Program-made: the position numbers and the translations under genes
Assembly (NCBI GenBank): GCA_021811225.1
Contig: JAJZPJ010000053.1
Span: 1,743 to 14,454, forward strand
Direction of reading: 5' to 3'
Origin: Pseudomonadota bacterium
GTDB taxonomy: Bacteria > Pseudomonadota > Gammaproteobacteria > Burkholderiales > Rhodocyclaceae
Length of the DNA: 12,712 nucleotides
Part shown: in pieces, positions 1 through 7,480 of the stretch
Layout: each line of letters opens with the position of its first letter
How positions within the stretch are numbered: position 1 is the first letter of the stretch
The notes under the pieces: generated by a model
The model's input: the letters and a program-made list of their open reading frames with translations, nothing else
Databases searched by the model: none
What the model was told of the DNA's origin: nothing

Positions 1-288
1 CGCGTCGGGCAAGCGCACGAAGCCTTCGCTCCCGCCCAGGCACTTGCCGAGCTCGCTGTCGAACTCCACCGCCACGTGGGTGACGCGCGCGCCTGACGGG
101 CCGCGCCTGGCCCAGGCGATGATGGCTGCGACCGCTTCGGCGCTGCCCCCGACCAGCGCCTCGACGCTGCCGTCCGCGCGGTTCCTGACCCAGCCGGAGA
201 TGCCCAGGCGCTGCGCCTCGCGCGACATGCCGTGGCGGTAGCCCACTCCCTGGACGGCGCCGGTGACGATCAGGCGGCGAATTTCCAT
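1..288 (-). CDS. acyP: Acylphosphatase, 3' end cut by window edge
   Basis: Small acylphosphatase, which hydrolyses carboxyl-phosphate bonds such as those of acetyl phosphate or 1,3-bisphosphoglycerate in the cytoplasm. Translated from the ATG at 288 it gives 96 codons with no stop before the window edge. The N-terminus reads MEIRRLIVTGAVQGVGYR, then a GWVRN motif and DGSVEALV, the classic family signature. R18 of GVGYR (phosphate binding) and N36 of WVRN (catalytic) are both present. Later residues include RRGPSGARVTHV and a near-terminal GFVRLP, so probably only a few residues are missing (family length about 90-100 aa). It begins 3 nt after the stop of the NuoB-like gene, so it is likely the last known gene of that operon. 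HypF, a hydrogenase maturase, also starts with such a domain. The sequence looks more like a stand-alone enzyme, but the missing downstream DNA would decide. Confidence 0.9.
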   Translation of the reverse strand, partial: MEIRRLIVTGAVQGVGYRHGMSREAQRLGISGWVRNRADGSVEALVGGSAEAVAAIIAWARRGPSGARVTHVAVEFDSELGKCLGGSEGFVRLPDA

Positions 289-291
289 GCG

Positions 292-801
292 CTATCTCGA
301 ACTGATCGCGGTGAGGATGCCGGTCATCAGCGCCAGCGGGGTCGGCGGACAGCCGGGTACGGCGACATCGACCGGGATGACGTTGGCGACCCGGCCGCAA
401 CTGGCGTAGCTCTCGCCGAAGACGCCGCCGTTCGCGCCGCAATCGCCCACCGCCACCACCAGCTTGGGCGCGGGCGTGCATTCGTAGGCGCGCTTGACCG
501 CCACCTCCATGTTCTTCGCCACCGGGCCGGTGACCAGGAGCAGGTCGGCGTGCTTGGGGCTGGCGGCGAACTTGATGCCCAGCGCCTCCAGGTTGTAGTA
601 GGGATTGGACAGCGCGTTGATTTCCAGTTCGCAGCCGTTGCAGGAGCCGGCGTCGATCTGGCGGATCACCAGGGCGCGGCCGAGGGTCTCCAGCATCGCC
701 CGCTCCAGGCGCTGCGCCGCCACCCGCAAGTCCTGGTCGGGCGCGGGCGGCGCCTCGGTCTTGATGCCGGTTCTGACGATCTGTCTCAGGATCTGGTACA
801 T
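292..801 (-). CDS. hyfI: NuoB/HyfI-like Fe-S small subunit of hydrogenase-related complex
   Basis: Small subunit (169 aa) of a group 4 hydrogenase-like, complex I-related membrane complex, expected at the cytoplasmic face. It should hold one [4Fe-4S] cluster next to the large subunit. The four cluster cysteines are visible: C54 and C57 in GSCNGCELE, C121 in GDCGANGG and C151 in VPGCPPTP. The C-x2-C spacing is the hydrogenase form rather than the adjacent Cys-Cys of NuoB. The protein is shorter than HycG/HyfI (about 250 aa from memory) and close in size to a minimal NuoB core. The ATG at 801 was chosen because it follows the large-subunit stop by 2 nt; the reading frame continues upstream but lies inside that gene. 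The Shine-Dalgarno is weak, so translational coupling is likely. The symbol is by homology only; the partner subunit lacks NiFe ligands. Confidence 0.92.
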   Translation of the reverse strand: MYQILRQIVRTGIKTEAPPAPDQDLRVAAQRLERAMLETLGRALVIRQIDAGSCNGCELEINALSNPYYNLEALGIKFAASPKHADLLLVTGPVAKNMEVAVKRAYECTPAPKLVVAVGDCGANGGVFGESYASCGRVANVIPVDVAVPGCPPTPLALMTGILTAISSR

Positions 802-803
802 GA

Positions 804-2348
804 TTACGAATCCACGCCGCTGTAGGCGAGGTTGAAGGATTTGTTGATCAGCGGGAAATCGGGGACGATGTTGCCCATGATCGCGTGCTCCAGCGCCGGC
901 CAGACGTGCCACGAGGGATCGTGGGCGTGGCAGCGTCTGATGCCGCCCTCGGCCCCGGCGGAGAGCGCCACCAGCACGTCGCCGCGCCAGCCCTCGATCC
1001 AGCCGACGCCCAGCGATCCCTCGCGCGCCGCCGGCAGCGGCGCGGTCAGCCCGCCCCGCGGCAGCCGGTCGACGATCCGCCGGATCAGGCGCAGCGACTC
1101 GAACACCTCGTCGAAGCGCACCAGCACGCGGGCGGCGACGTCGCCGCTGCGATGGCTGGCGATCTGCGTGTCGAGTTCGTCGTAGGGGGCGATCGGATTC
1201 TGCGTGCGCAGGTCCCAGGACTGGCTGCTGGCCCGTCCCGCGATGCCGCTGACCGAATATTCGGAGGCGAGCGCCGGATCGAGCCGGCCGGTGGTGAGGA
1301 AGCGGTCCTGCAAGCCGGCGTGCTCGTCGTAGATGTTCTTCAGGCGGTGGGTCTCGCGCTCGATGGCGTCGCACTGCTCGCGGATGCGCTGCCCGCCGGG
1401 GTCCGCGAGCTCGACCGCGACCCCGCCGGGGACGATCGCGTCCATCGTCAGGCGGTGGCCGAACAGCTCGGCCGACAGACGCAGCCAGTCTTCCTTGAGG
1501 CGCATGAACTGGGACAGACCGAAGGACAGCGCGGCGTCGTTGCCGATAGCGCCCAGGTCGCCCAGATGGTTGGCGATCCGCTCGCGCTCCAAGAGCAGCG
1601 CGCGCAGCCACAGCGCCCGCTGCGGCACCTGGCAGCCCGAGAGCGACTCGGCGGCCAGGCAATAGGCCCAGGCGTAGGCGACGGTGGAGTCGCCGCAGAT
1701 CCGCCCGGCGAGCCGGTGGCCGTCGGCGAGCCGGAACTGCTCGAAGCGCTTCTCGACCCCCTTGTGCGTCCAGCCCAGGCGTTCCTCCAGGCGCAGCACC
1801 TTCTCGCCGACCACCGAGAAGCGGAAGTGGCCGGGCTCGATGACCCCGGCGTGGATCGGTCCGACCGCGATCTCGTGCACGCCCTCGCCTTCGACCCGGA
1901 CGAAGGGATAGTCCTCGTTCTGCGGCGGGAATTGCCGGCTGGCGTCGCAGTCGCGGCGCAGCGGATGGAAGTCGGCCGGCCAGTTGGCGTGGCGCAGCCA
2001 GGGCCGCCGGTCGGCGCCGCGCGCGACGATGCCGAGCAGGTCGAATGCGGCGCGCTGAAGCCGGTTGGCGGCCGGGAAGAGCGGCGCGAGATCGGGATAC
2101 TCGGGATGCCCGGCCGGCAGCGCCAGGGTGACGAGCGCCAGACCTTCGGCCAGCGCAAATGCCACGTGGAGCGCGAAGCCCGTGCCGCGATCGCGCTCGT
2201 CCGATCCCCACAGCGCGACCAGCCGTCCGCCCGATTCCTTCGCCGCCGCGGCGAACGCGAGCAGGCCGGCGTCGTCGCAGGCGGCCCGATGGACCGGCTG
2301 CGCGCCGGGCAGGCGCTCGAATTCCAGGTCTTGTCCGAGCAGTCTCAT
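804..2348 (-). CDS. hyfG: NuoCD/HyfG-like large subunit lacking NiFe-binding cysteines (Ehr-type)
   Basis: Large subunit (514 aa) related to HycE/HyfG and to NuoC+NuoD. Residues 1 to about 110 resemble the NuoC-type domain (FPAANRLQRAAFDLLGI, 91-107). The rest is the NuoD / hydrogenase-large fold: GPIHAGVIEPGHF (163-175), GWTHKGVEKRFE (192-203), RICGDS (216-221) and ERIANHLGDLG (256-266). In true hydrogenases the fourth motif reads RxCGxC and the C-terminus carries DPCxxCxx. Here C218 remains, but S221 replaces the second Cys, and the end reads NLAYSGVDS, giving A508 and G511 at the other two Cys positions (aligned from memory). The protein stops at 514 with no tail for a maturation protease to remove. 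The NiFe site is therefore absent and H2 chemistry is unlikely. The start lies one base after the stop of the hyfF-like gene. It fits the Ehr class; the reaction is unknown. Confidence 0.93.
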   Translation of the reverse strand: MRLLGQDLEFERLPGAQPVHRAACDDAGLLAFAAAAKESGGRLVALWGSDERDRGTGFALHVAFALAEGLALVTLALPAGHPEYPDLAPLFPAANRLQRAAFDLLGIVARGADRRPWLRHANWPADFHPLRRDCDASRQFPPQNEDYPFVRVEGEGVHEIAVGPIHAGVIEPGHFRFSVVGEKVLRLEERLGWTHKGVEKRFEQFRLADGHRLAGRICGDSTVAYAWAYCLAAESLSGCQVPQRALWLRALLLERERIANHLGDLGAIGNDAALSFGLSQFMRLKEDWLRLSAELFGHRLTMDAIVPGGVAVELADPGGQRIREQCDAIERETHRLKNIYDEHAGLQDRFLTTGRLDPALASEYSVSGIAGRASSQSWDLRTQNPIAPYDELDTQIASHRSGDVAARVLVRFDEVFESLRLIRRIVDRLPRGGLTAPLPAAREGSLGVGWIEGWRGDVLVALSAGAEGGIRRCHAHDPSWHVWPALEHAIMGNIVPDFPLINKSFNLAYSGVDS

Positions 2349-2349
2349 T

Positions 2350-3798
2350 TCAGCCGATCAGCTTCGCCGCCTGCCGGTACCACTCGGCGAGGTAGGGCGG
2401 GATCCACAGGCCGAGCATCAGCACCAGGCCGAGATGGATGAACACCGGCAGCATCGCCGGCTTGTGCGGCAGGCGCTTGGCGGTGGGCTCGCCGAAGACC
2501 ATCGGCTGCACCTTGCCGAAGATCGCGGCGAAGGCCACGCCCAGCGCGATCAGCAGGATCGGGGTGGCCCACGGCTGCTCCTTCATCGCCGTGGTCAGGA
2601 TCAGGAACTCGCTGGCGAAGACGCCGGAGGGCGGCATGCCGAGGATGGCCAGGGCGCCCAGCATCAGCCCCCAGCCGACGGTCGGACTCAGCTTGATCAG
2701 GCCGCGGATGTCGTCGATGGCCTGCGAGCCGCACTTCTGCGCGGCGTGGCCGACGGCGAAGAAGATCGCCGACTTGGTCAGCGAATGCACGGTCATGTGC
2801 AGCAGGCCGGCGAAGCTCGCGACCGGGCCGCCCATGCCGAAGGCGAAGGTGATGATGCCCATGTGCTCGATCGAGGAGTAGCCGAACAAGCGCTTGACGT
2901 CCTTCTGCCGCGACAGGAAGAAGGCGGCGACGACCACCGAGAGCAGGCCGAAGCCCATCATCAGCATGCCGGGCAGATTGCTGTGCAGAGCGCCGTCGGC
3001 CAGCACCTTGCAGCGCACCACGGCGTACAGCGCGACGTTCAGCAGCAGGCCGGAGAGCACCGCCGAGACCGGCGTCGGGCCTTCGGCGTGGGCGTCGGGC
3101 AGCCAGTTGTGCAGCGGCACCAGGCCCACCTTGGTGCCGTAGCCGACCAGCAGGAAGACGAAGGCCAGGGAGAGCACCGTCGGTTCGAGCTGGCCCTTGA
3201 CCGCGTCGAGGTGGGTCCATAGCAGCGCGCCGCTGCCGCCGCCCAACACCTTCTCGGCGGCGAAGTAGAGCAGGATGGTGCCGAACAGCGCCTGGGCGAT
3301 GCCCACGCCGCAGAGGATGAAGTACTTCCACGCCGCCTCCAGCGAGGCGGGGGTGCGATAGAGCGACACCAGCAGCACGGTGGTCAGCGTCGCCGCCTCC
3401 ATCGACACCCAGAGGATGCCCATGTTGTTGGTGGTCAAGGCCAGCAGCATGGTGAATGAGAACATCTGGAACATGCTGTGGTAGAGGCGCAGGCGGCGCG
3501 AGGAGAGGCGCCCGTGGTCGTGCTCGATGCGCATGTAGGGCCGCGAGAAGAGCGAGGTGGTGAAGCCGACGAAGGCGGTCAGCGCGACCAGGAAGACGTT
3601 CAGCGGGTCGATGAAAATCTCTTCGTCGAACAGCAGCTGCGGACCGTGTTCGATGACGCGCAGGGTGAGCAGGGCTGCCGCGAGCAGGGTGAGCAGGCTG
3701 AAGGCCGAATTGATTTCCGCGGCGCGCTTCCAGTGGCCGGTGGCCGCCAGGACCAGGCCGCCGGCCAGGGGGAAACCCAATACCAGCAGAAACTCCAT
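2350..3798 (-). CDS. hyfF: HyfF-like antiporter subunit (NuoL/M/N family)
   Basis: Integral membrane subunit (482 aa) of the Mrp antiporter / NuoL-M-N family, closest to HyfF, expected to form one ion-translocating half-channel pair. Many hydrophobic helices run throughout. Key residues of the family are visible: E134 in WVSMEAATL (TM5 Glu), K223 in GYGTKVGLVPLHNWLPDAHA (TM7 Lys and the following HxWLPDAH stretch), SSIEHMG (308-314) and K342 in SLTKSAIFF (TM8-type Lys). A further SEF motif lies near residue 396. The start at 3798 was picked because it begins 5 nt after the previous stop and has TGAGGCGG upstream; the frame runs on upstream without being coding. It is somewhat shorter than E. 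coli HyfF (about 526 aa from memory). Nothing indicates a broken gene, so the ion path seems intact although the large subunit lacks NiFe. Confidence 0.93.
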   Translation of the reverse strand: MEFLLVLGFPLAGGLVLAATGHWKRAAEINSAFSLLTLLAAALLTLRVIEHGPQLLFDEEIFIDPLNVFLVALTAFVGFTTSLFSRPYMRIEHDHGRLSSRRLRLYHSMFQMFSFTMLLALTTNNMGILWVSMEAATLTTVLLVSLYRTPASLEAAWKYFILCGVGIAQALFGTILLYFAAEKVLGGGSGALLWTHLDAVKGQLEPTVLSLAFVFLLVGYGTKVGLVPLHNWLPDAHAEGPTPVSAVLSGLLLNVALYAVVRCKVLADGALHSNLPGMLMMGFGLLSVVVAAFFLSRQKDVKRLFGYSSIEHMGIITFAFGMGGPVASFAGLLHMTVHSLTKSAIFFAVGHAAQKCGSQAIDDIRGLIKLSPTVGWGLMLGALAILGMPPSGVFASEFLILTTAMKEQPWATPILLIALGVAFAAIFGKVQPMVFGEPTAKRLPHKPAMLPVFIHLGLVLMLGLWIPPYLAEWYRQAAKLIG

Positions 3799-3803
3799 CC
3801 GCC

Positions 3804-4472
3804 TCAGTCCTCTTTCAACTGTTCCAGATGCCGGATGTCGAGCGAATCGAACTGCTCGCGGATCTGGAAGAAGAACACGCCGAGGATGACCATGCCGACC
3901 AGGACATCGAGCGCGATGCCCAGTTCGACCACCATCGGCATGCCGTAAGTGGCGGAGGTGGCGGCGAAGAACAGGCCGTTTTCCATCGCCAGGAAGCCGA
4001 TCACCTGCGGCACCGCCTTGGAGCGGGTGATCATCATCAGGAAGGCGAGCATCACCGCCGCCAGGGCGACTCCCAGGGTCGAGCGGGTGATGGTGCCGGC
4101 CAGCGCCGAGATCGGCAGCGCCAGATTGAAGGAGAAGATCACCAGGACCAGGCCGATCATCATCGTGGTCGGGATGTTGATCAGCGTCTCGACGTCCCAT
4201 TTGACGTTCAAGCGGCGGATCAGGCGGTGCAGGATCCAGGGCAGGAGCATCACCTTCAGCACCAGGGTGAGCAGCGCCGACCAGTAGAGGTGGTGCTGAC
4301 CGGTGGCGGCGGCGACCACCACGGTGGAGGCGAACAGCACCATCCCCTGGGCCATGAACAGGTTGATCAGGGACAGGATGCGCCGCTGCGCCAGCATCGC
4401 GAAGGAGAGCAGCAGCAGCATCGCCGCCAGCAGGTTGATCACCTGGGCGTAGAGGGGCAGATGGCCGTTCAC
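3804..4472 (-). CDS. hyfE: HyfE-like (NuoK-related) membrane subunit
   Basis: Membrane protein of 222 aa matching hydrogenase-4 component E; its C-terminal half is related to NuoK. About six or seven hydrophobic helices can be seen. The stretch QVIGFLAMENGLFFAA (156-171) carries a buried Glu (E164), and VVELGIALDVLVG (181-193) carries a second (E183). Both resemble the NuoK glutamates that bridge the E-channel to the antiporter subunits. The start is a GTG at 4472 whose last bases overlap the TGA of the upstream gene (GTGA, 4 nt). No ATG gives a better N-terminus, and this start yields MNGHLPLYAQ, typical of the family length (about 216 aa). The overlap implies translational coupling with the NuoH-like gene, its expected physical neighbour in the membrane arm. 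The tail (DSLDIRHLEQLKED) is charged and probably cytoplasmic. Confidence 0.92.
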   Translation of the reverse strand: MNGHLPLYAQVINLLAAMLLLLSFAMLAQRRILSLINLFMAQGMVLFASTVVVAAATGQHHLYWSALLTLVLKVMLLPWILHRLIRRLNVKWDVETLINIPTTMMIGLVLVIFSFNLALPISALAGTITRSTLGVALAAVMLAFLMMITRSKAVPQVIGFLAMENGLFFAATSATYGMPMVVELGIALDVLVGMVILGVFFFQIREQFDSLDIRHLEQLKED

Positions 4473-5425
4473 GTCGCCGTCTCCAGCAGCTGATGCACCA
4501 GCATCGCCAGCACCGCCAGCATGAAGGCGGTGCCGAGGAATTCCGGGGCGCGGAAGATGCGCAGCTTGGCGCTCAGCGTCTCGATCAGGGCGAGCAGAAA
4601 GCCGCCGATGGCGAGCTTCAGCACCAGGCTGGACAGCGCCACCAGCATGCTGAGCGGCCCGGTGGTCTCGGGGATGCCCCAGGGGAAGAACAGCGCCAGA
4701 CCCAGGCAGGAATAGGCGTAGAGCTTGAGCGAAGCGGCCCACTCGATCAGCGCCAGGTGCCGTCCCGAGTATTCCAGGATCATCGCCTCGTGGATCATCG
4801 TCAGTTCCAGGTGGGTGGTCGGATTGTCCACCGGGATGCGGGCGTTCTCGGCCAGCGAGACCATGGTGAAAGCGACGCCGGCGAAGGCCAGGCTGGGATA
4901 GATGGCGAACTCGCGCTGGCCCAGGGTCTCGACGATGGTAGACAGCGAGGTCGAATGCGAGATCAGGGAGGCAGTGAAGAACACCATCAACAGCGCCGGT
5001 TCGGCCAGGAAGCCGATCAGCATCTCGCGCCGCGCCCCCATAGTGCCGAACGAGGTGCCGATGTCCATGCCGGCCAGCGCGGCGAACACCCGGGCCAGGG
5101 CGAAGATGCCGACCAGGGCGATGGCGTCGGCGGCGGGGGCGAAGGGCAGGTCGGTGGACAGGGTCGGCACGATCATCGAGGCCAGGGCCATGCAGGCGAA
5201 GATGACGTAGGGCGCGGCGCGGAACAGGCTGGAGGCGTTGTCGGCCAGCACCACCTCCTTCTCGAACAGCTTGGCCAGCTGGCGATAGAACTGGGTCAGC
5301 GGCGGCGCGCTGCGGTTGCCGAGCCAGGCGCGGCACTGGTTCACCCAGCCGGTCAATAGCGGCGCCGCGAGCAGCGCCAGGATCAGCTCGAGGAACTGCA
5401 GGACGAGGGCGGGTGCCGAGCTCAT
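4469..5425 (-). CDS. hyfC: HyfC/HycD-like (NuoH family) membrane subunit
   Basis: Membrane subunit of 318 aa of the NuoH / HycD / HyfC family, which anchors the peripheral arm and, in complex I, forms most of the quinone chamber and the E-channel. It has about eight hydrophobic helices. Signature segments are GTSFGTMGARREM (123-135), equivalent to the SxxGxxGxxR loop facing the small and large subunits, and AENARIPVDNPTTHLELTM (192-210) followed by HEAMILEYSG (212-221), the acidic loop ending in the family EYSG motif. E193, D200, E207 and E218 are retained. The start at 5425 lies 4 nt after the previous gene's TGA, with GGATGAGG just upstream. The length matches E. coli HyfC (about 315-322 aa from memory). 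Whether it binds quinone is open; Hyf/Hyc members are not thought to. Confidence 0.94.
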   Translation of the reverse strand: MSSAPALVLQFLELILALLAAPLLTGWVNQCRAWLGNRSAPPLTQFYRQLAKLFEKEVVLADNASSLFRAAPYVIFACMALASMIVPTLSTDLPFAPAADAIALVGIFALARVFAALAGMDIGTSFGTMGARREMLIGFLAEPALLMVFFTASLISHSTSLSTIVETLGQREFAIYPSLAFAGVAFTMVSLAENARIPVDNPTTHLELTMIHEAMILEYSGRHLALIEWAASLKLYAYSCLGLALFFPWGIPETTGPLSMLVALSSLVLKLAIGGFLLALIETLSAKLRIFRAPEFLGTAFMLAVLAMLVHQLLETAT

Positions 5426-5429
5426 GGCC

Positions 5430-7460
5430 TCATCCGCGGATCAGGAACAGCAGCACCACCAGGGTGATGAAGCTGTACATCAGGTAGATCGAGATCCGTC
5501 CCCGCTGCAGGAAGGCCACCATCTTCGCGCCGAACTCGGCGGCGCGCGCCGCCGGCAGGTAGAGCCAGTACCAGAAGTGATCGTCGACCACGACGCGGTA
5601 AAACGGCTGCTTGTCGAAGGAGCTGGGCAGCTCGCGCTGCATCCGGTAGAAGGGCTCGAACACCTGGCGCAGCGGCTGGCCGAAGCCTTCGGCGGTGTCC
5701 TGCATGCGCGCCGTCTGCACGGGAAAGCCGCAGTCCCAGGCGCCGGTGATGCGGGTGCGGCCGCGCCAGAAGCGGTGCACGATGAACATCGTGGCGGCGA
5801 CGATGACGGCGATCGAGAGCAGGAACACCACCGGCGCATAGCTCGCCCGGCCGGGGTCGATCGGCGCCAGGAACAGCCAGTTGTGGGCGCCCGCGGCGCC
5901 GTAGATGCCGGTGCCGAGCAGCGGCCGGGTGACCAGGTCGAGCTTCTCGATGACATAGACCGGGAACAGGCCGAGCGCCACGCACAGGGCGGCGAGCCAG
6001 GAGAGACCGATGCGTTCGAGCGTGCCGGCGTCCTGGGCGTGGGCGAGATTCTCCTCGCGCGGCCGGCCCAGGAAGATGACGGCGAAGAACTTGACCATCA
6101 CGTAGCCGGCCAGGGCCGCGGTCAGCGCCACCGCGGCGGCGGCCACCGGCACCATCATGTTGATGTAGCCGTGGGGCAGTCCGGGCGTGAACAGGAAGGC
6201 CTGCAGCAGCAGCCATTCGGAGACGAAACCGTTGAACGGCGGCAGGCCGGCGCTGGCCAGCGCCCCGACCAGACCCAGCCAGGCCACCCAGGGCATGCGA
6301 TGGATCAGGCCGCCCAGCTTGCCCAGGCTGCGCGTGTGGGTGGCGTGCAGCACCGAGCCGGTGACCAGGAACAGCAGGCTCTTGAAGGCGGCGTGATTGA
6401 GACAGTGGTAGAGCACCGAGGTCAGCGCCAGCGCCGCCAGCCCGGTCATGCCGAAGGACTGGAAGGTCAGCGCGAGGCCGATGCCGACGAACAGGAGGCC
6501 GATGTTCTCGATCGAGGAGTAGGCCAGGAGGCGCTTCATGTCGCTTTGCACCGCCGAGTAGATGACGCCGAACAGCGCGGTCACCAGTCCCAGCGCCAGC
6601 ACCGACACGCCCCACCACCACAGCGGGTGGTGCAGCAGATCGAAGGAGACGCGCAGGATGCCGTAGATCGCGGTCTTCAGCATGACGCCGCTCATCATCG
6701 CCGACACCGGCGAGGGCGCCGCCGGGTGGGCCTCGGGCAGCCAGACGTGCAGCGGCAGGAGACCGGCCTTGGCGCCGAAGCCGAGCAGGGCCAGACCGAA
6801 GGCGGCGCTCGACCAGAACACGCTGTGGTCGATGCTGCGCATGTTGGCGAAGGTGTAGCCGGCGACCCCGACGTGGCCGTTGCCCTGGAGGATGCCGAAG
6901 CAGAGCAGGATGCTGATCGCGCCGATATGGGCGATCAGCAGGTAGAGGTAGCCGGCGCGGCGGATCTCCGGCAGACGGTGGTCGGAGGTGACCAGGAAGA
7001 AGGAGGACAGCGCCATCGACTCCCAGGCCACCATGAAGGCGTAGGCGTCGTCGGCCAGCAGCACCAGCGCCATGCTGGCGAGGAACAGGTGGTATTGCAG
7101 GCTCTGCAGGCCGGGCAAGGCGCCCTCGGCCTGGCGCAGGTAGCCGGCGGAGAAGATCGAGATGCCCGCGGCAGAACCGCCGAGCAGCACCAGGAACAGC
7201 GCCGAGAGCGAATCCAGGCGCAGGTGGAAGGGCAGGTCGGGCAGGCCCAGCGGCAGCACCATCGTCTCCGGCGTTCCGCCCAGGGCGATGAAGGCGGTGA
7301 GCGCCAGCAGCAGGCCGACCAGAGCGCCGGCCGGATAGAGGACGCGGCTCGCGTAGCGGAAGCTCTTCGGCGCGACGAGGCCGGCGAGCGCGATGACGAT
7401 CCAGGCGCAGACCAGCAGCAGCATCCAGTCGATGGATAGCGCTCCGGTCAGGGTTGTCAT
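5430..7460 (-). CDS. hyfB: HyfB/HycC-like antiporter subunit with C-terminal extension
   Basis: Large membrane subunit (676 aa, close to E. coli HyfB/HycC) of the NuoL-type antiporter family. The core shows E147 in AWESMALSSF, K231 in GFGAKAGLLPLHVWLPEAHP, YSSIENIG (314-321) and K360 in NHAAFKSLLF, the ion-path residues of the family. After the core come further helices, then the HyfB/HycC hallmark WDCGFPVQTARMQDTAEGF (575-593) and a last transmembrane helix (about 655-675). That arrangement corresponds to the lateral-helix region that clamps the membrane arm. The start at 7460 is preceded by a good Shine-Dalgarno (GAGGTG, 8 nt spacing). It lies 20 nt after the metG stop, with no visible promoter or terminator between, so transcription from the metG promoter is likely. 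This is the first gene of the hydrogenase-like set. Confidence 0.94.
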   Translation of the reverse strand: MTTLTGALSIDWMLLLVCAWIVIALAGLVAPKSFRYASRVLYPAGALVGLLLALTAFIALGGTPETMVLPLGLPDLPFHLRLDSLSALFLVLLGGSAAGISIFSAGYLRQAEGALPGLQSLQYHLFLASMALVLLADDAYAFMVAWESMALSSFFLVTSDHRLPEIRRAGYLYLLIAHIGAISILLCFGILQGNGHVGVAGYTFANMRSIDHSVFWSSAAFGLALLGFGAKAGLLPLHVWLPEAHPAAPSPVSAMMSGVMLKTAIYGILRVSFDLLHHPLWWWGVSVLALGLVTALFGVIYSAVQSDMKRLLAYSSIENIGLLFVGIGLALTFQSFGMTGLAALALTSVLYHCLNHAAFKSLLFLVTGSVLHATHTRSLGKLGGLIHRMPWVAWLGLVGALASAGLPPFNGFVSEWLLLQAFLFTPGLPHGYINMMVPVAAAAVALTAALAGYVMVKFFAVIFLGRPREENLAHAQDAGTLERIGLSWLAALCVALGLFPVYVIEKLDLVTRPLLGTGIYGAAGAHNWLFLAPIDPGRASYAPVVFLLSIAVIVAATMFIVHRFWRGRTRITGAWDCGFPVQTARMQDTAEGFGQPLRQVFEPFYRMQRELPSSFDKQPFYRVVVDDHFWYWLYLPAARAAEFGAKMVAFLQRGRISIYLMYSFITLVVLLFLIRG

Positions 7461-7480
7461 CAGCGGTTCACCTCACGCGC

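Noticed and set aside
292..2211. A single 639-codon minus-strand frame that seems to fuse a large Arg/Ala-rich protein to the NuoB-like subunit
   Set aside because: Upstream of the ATG at 801 the frame is out of register with the well-conserved large-subunit gene (804-2348) and has shadow-like Arg/Pro/Ala composition.
5316..7439. Long plus-strand open frames opposite the hydrogenase-like genes (also 885-2441 and 2065-3222)
   Set aside because: Stop-free antisense frames are common in GC-rich genes. Their translations are Gln/His/Arg/Gly-rich with no domains, whereas the minus strand encodes clear families.
292..7460. Annotating the cluster as NADH:quinone oxidoreductase (complex I)
   Set aside because: Gene order and the HyfB, HyfE and HyfF characters are hydrogenase-4-like. 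There are no NuoE/F/G/I/J/A genes, and the small subunit has the hydrogenase-type CxxC.
292..7460. Annotating the cluster as a working formate hydrogenlyase or H2-evolving hydrogenase
   Set aside because: The NiFe ligands are missing in the large subunit, and no formate dehydrogenase, ferredoxin subunit or maturation genes are seen.
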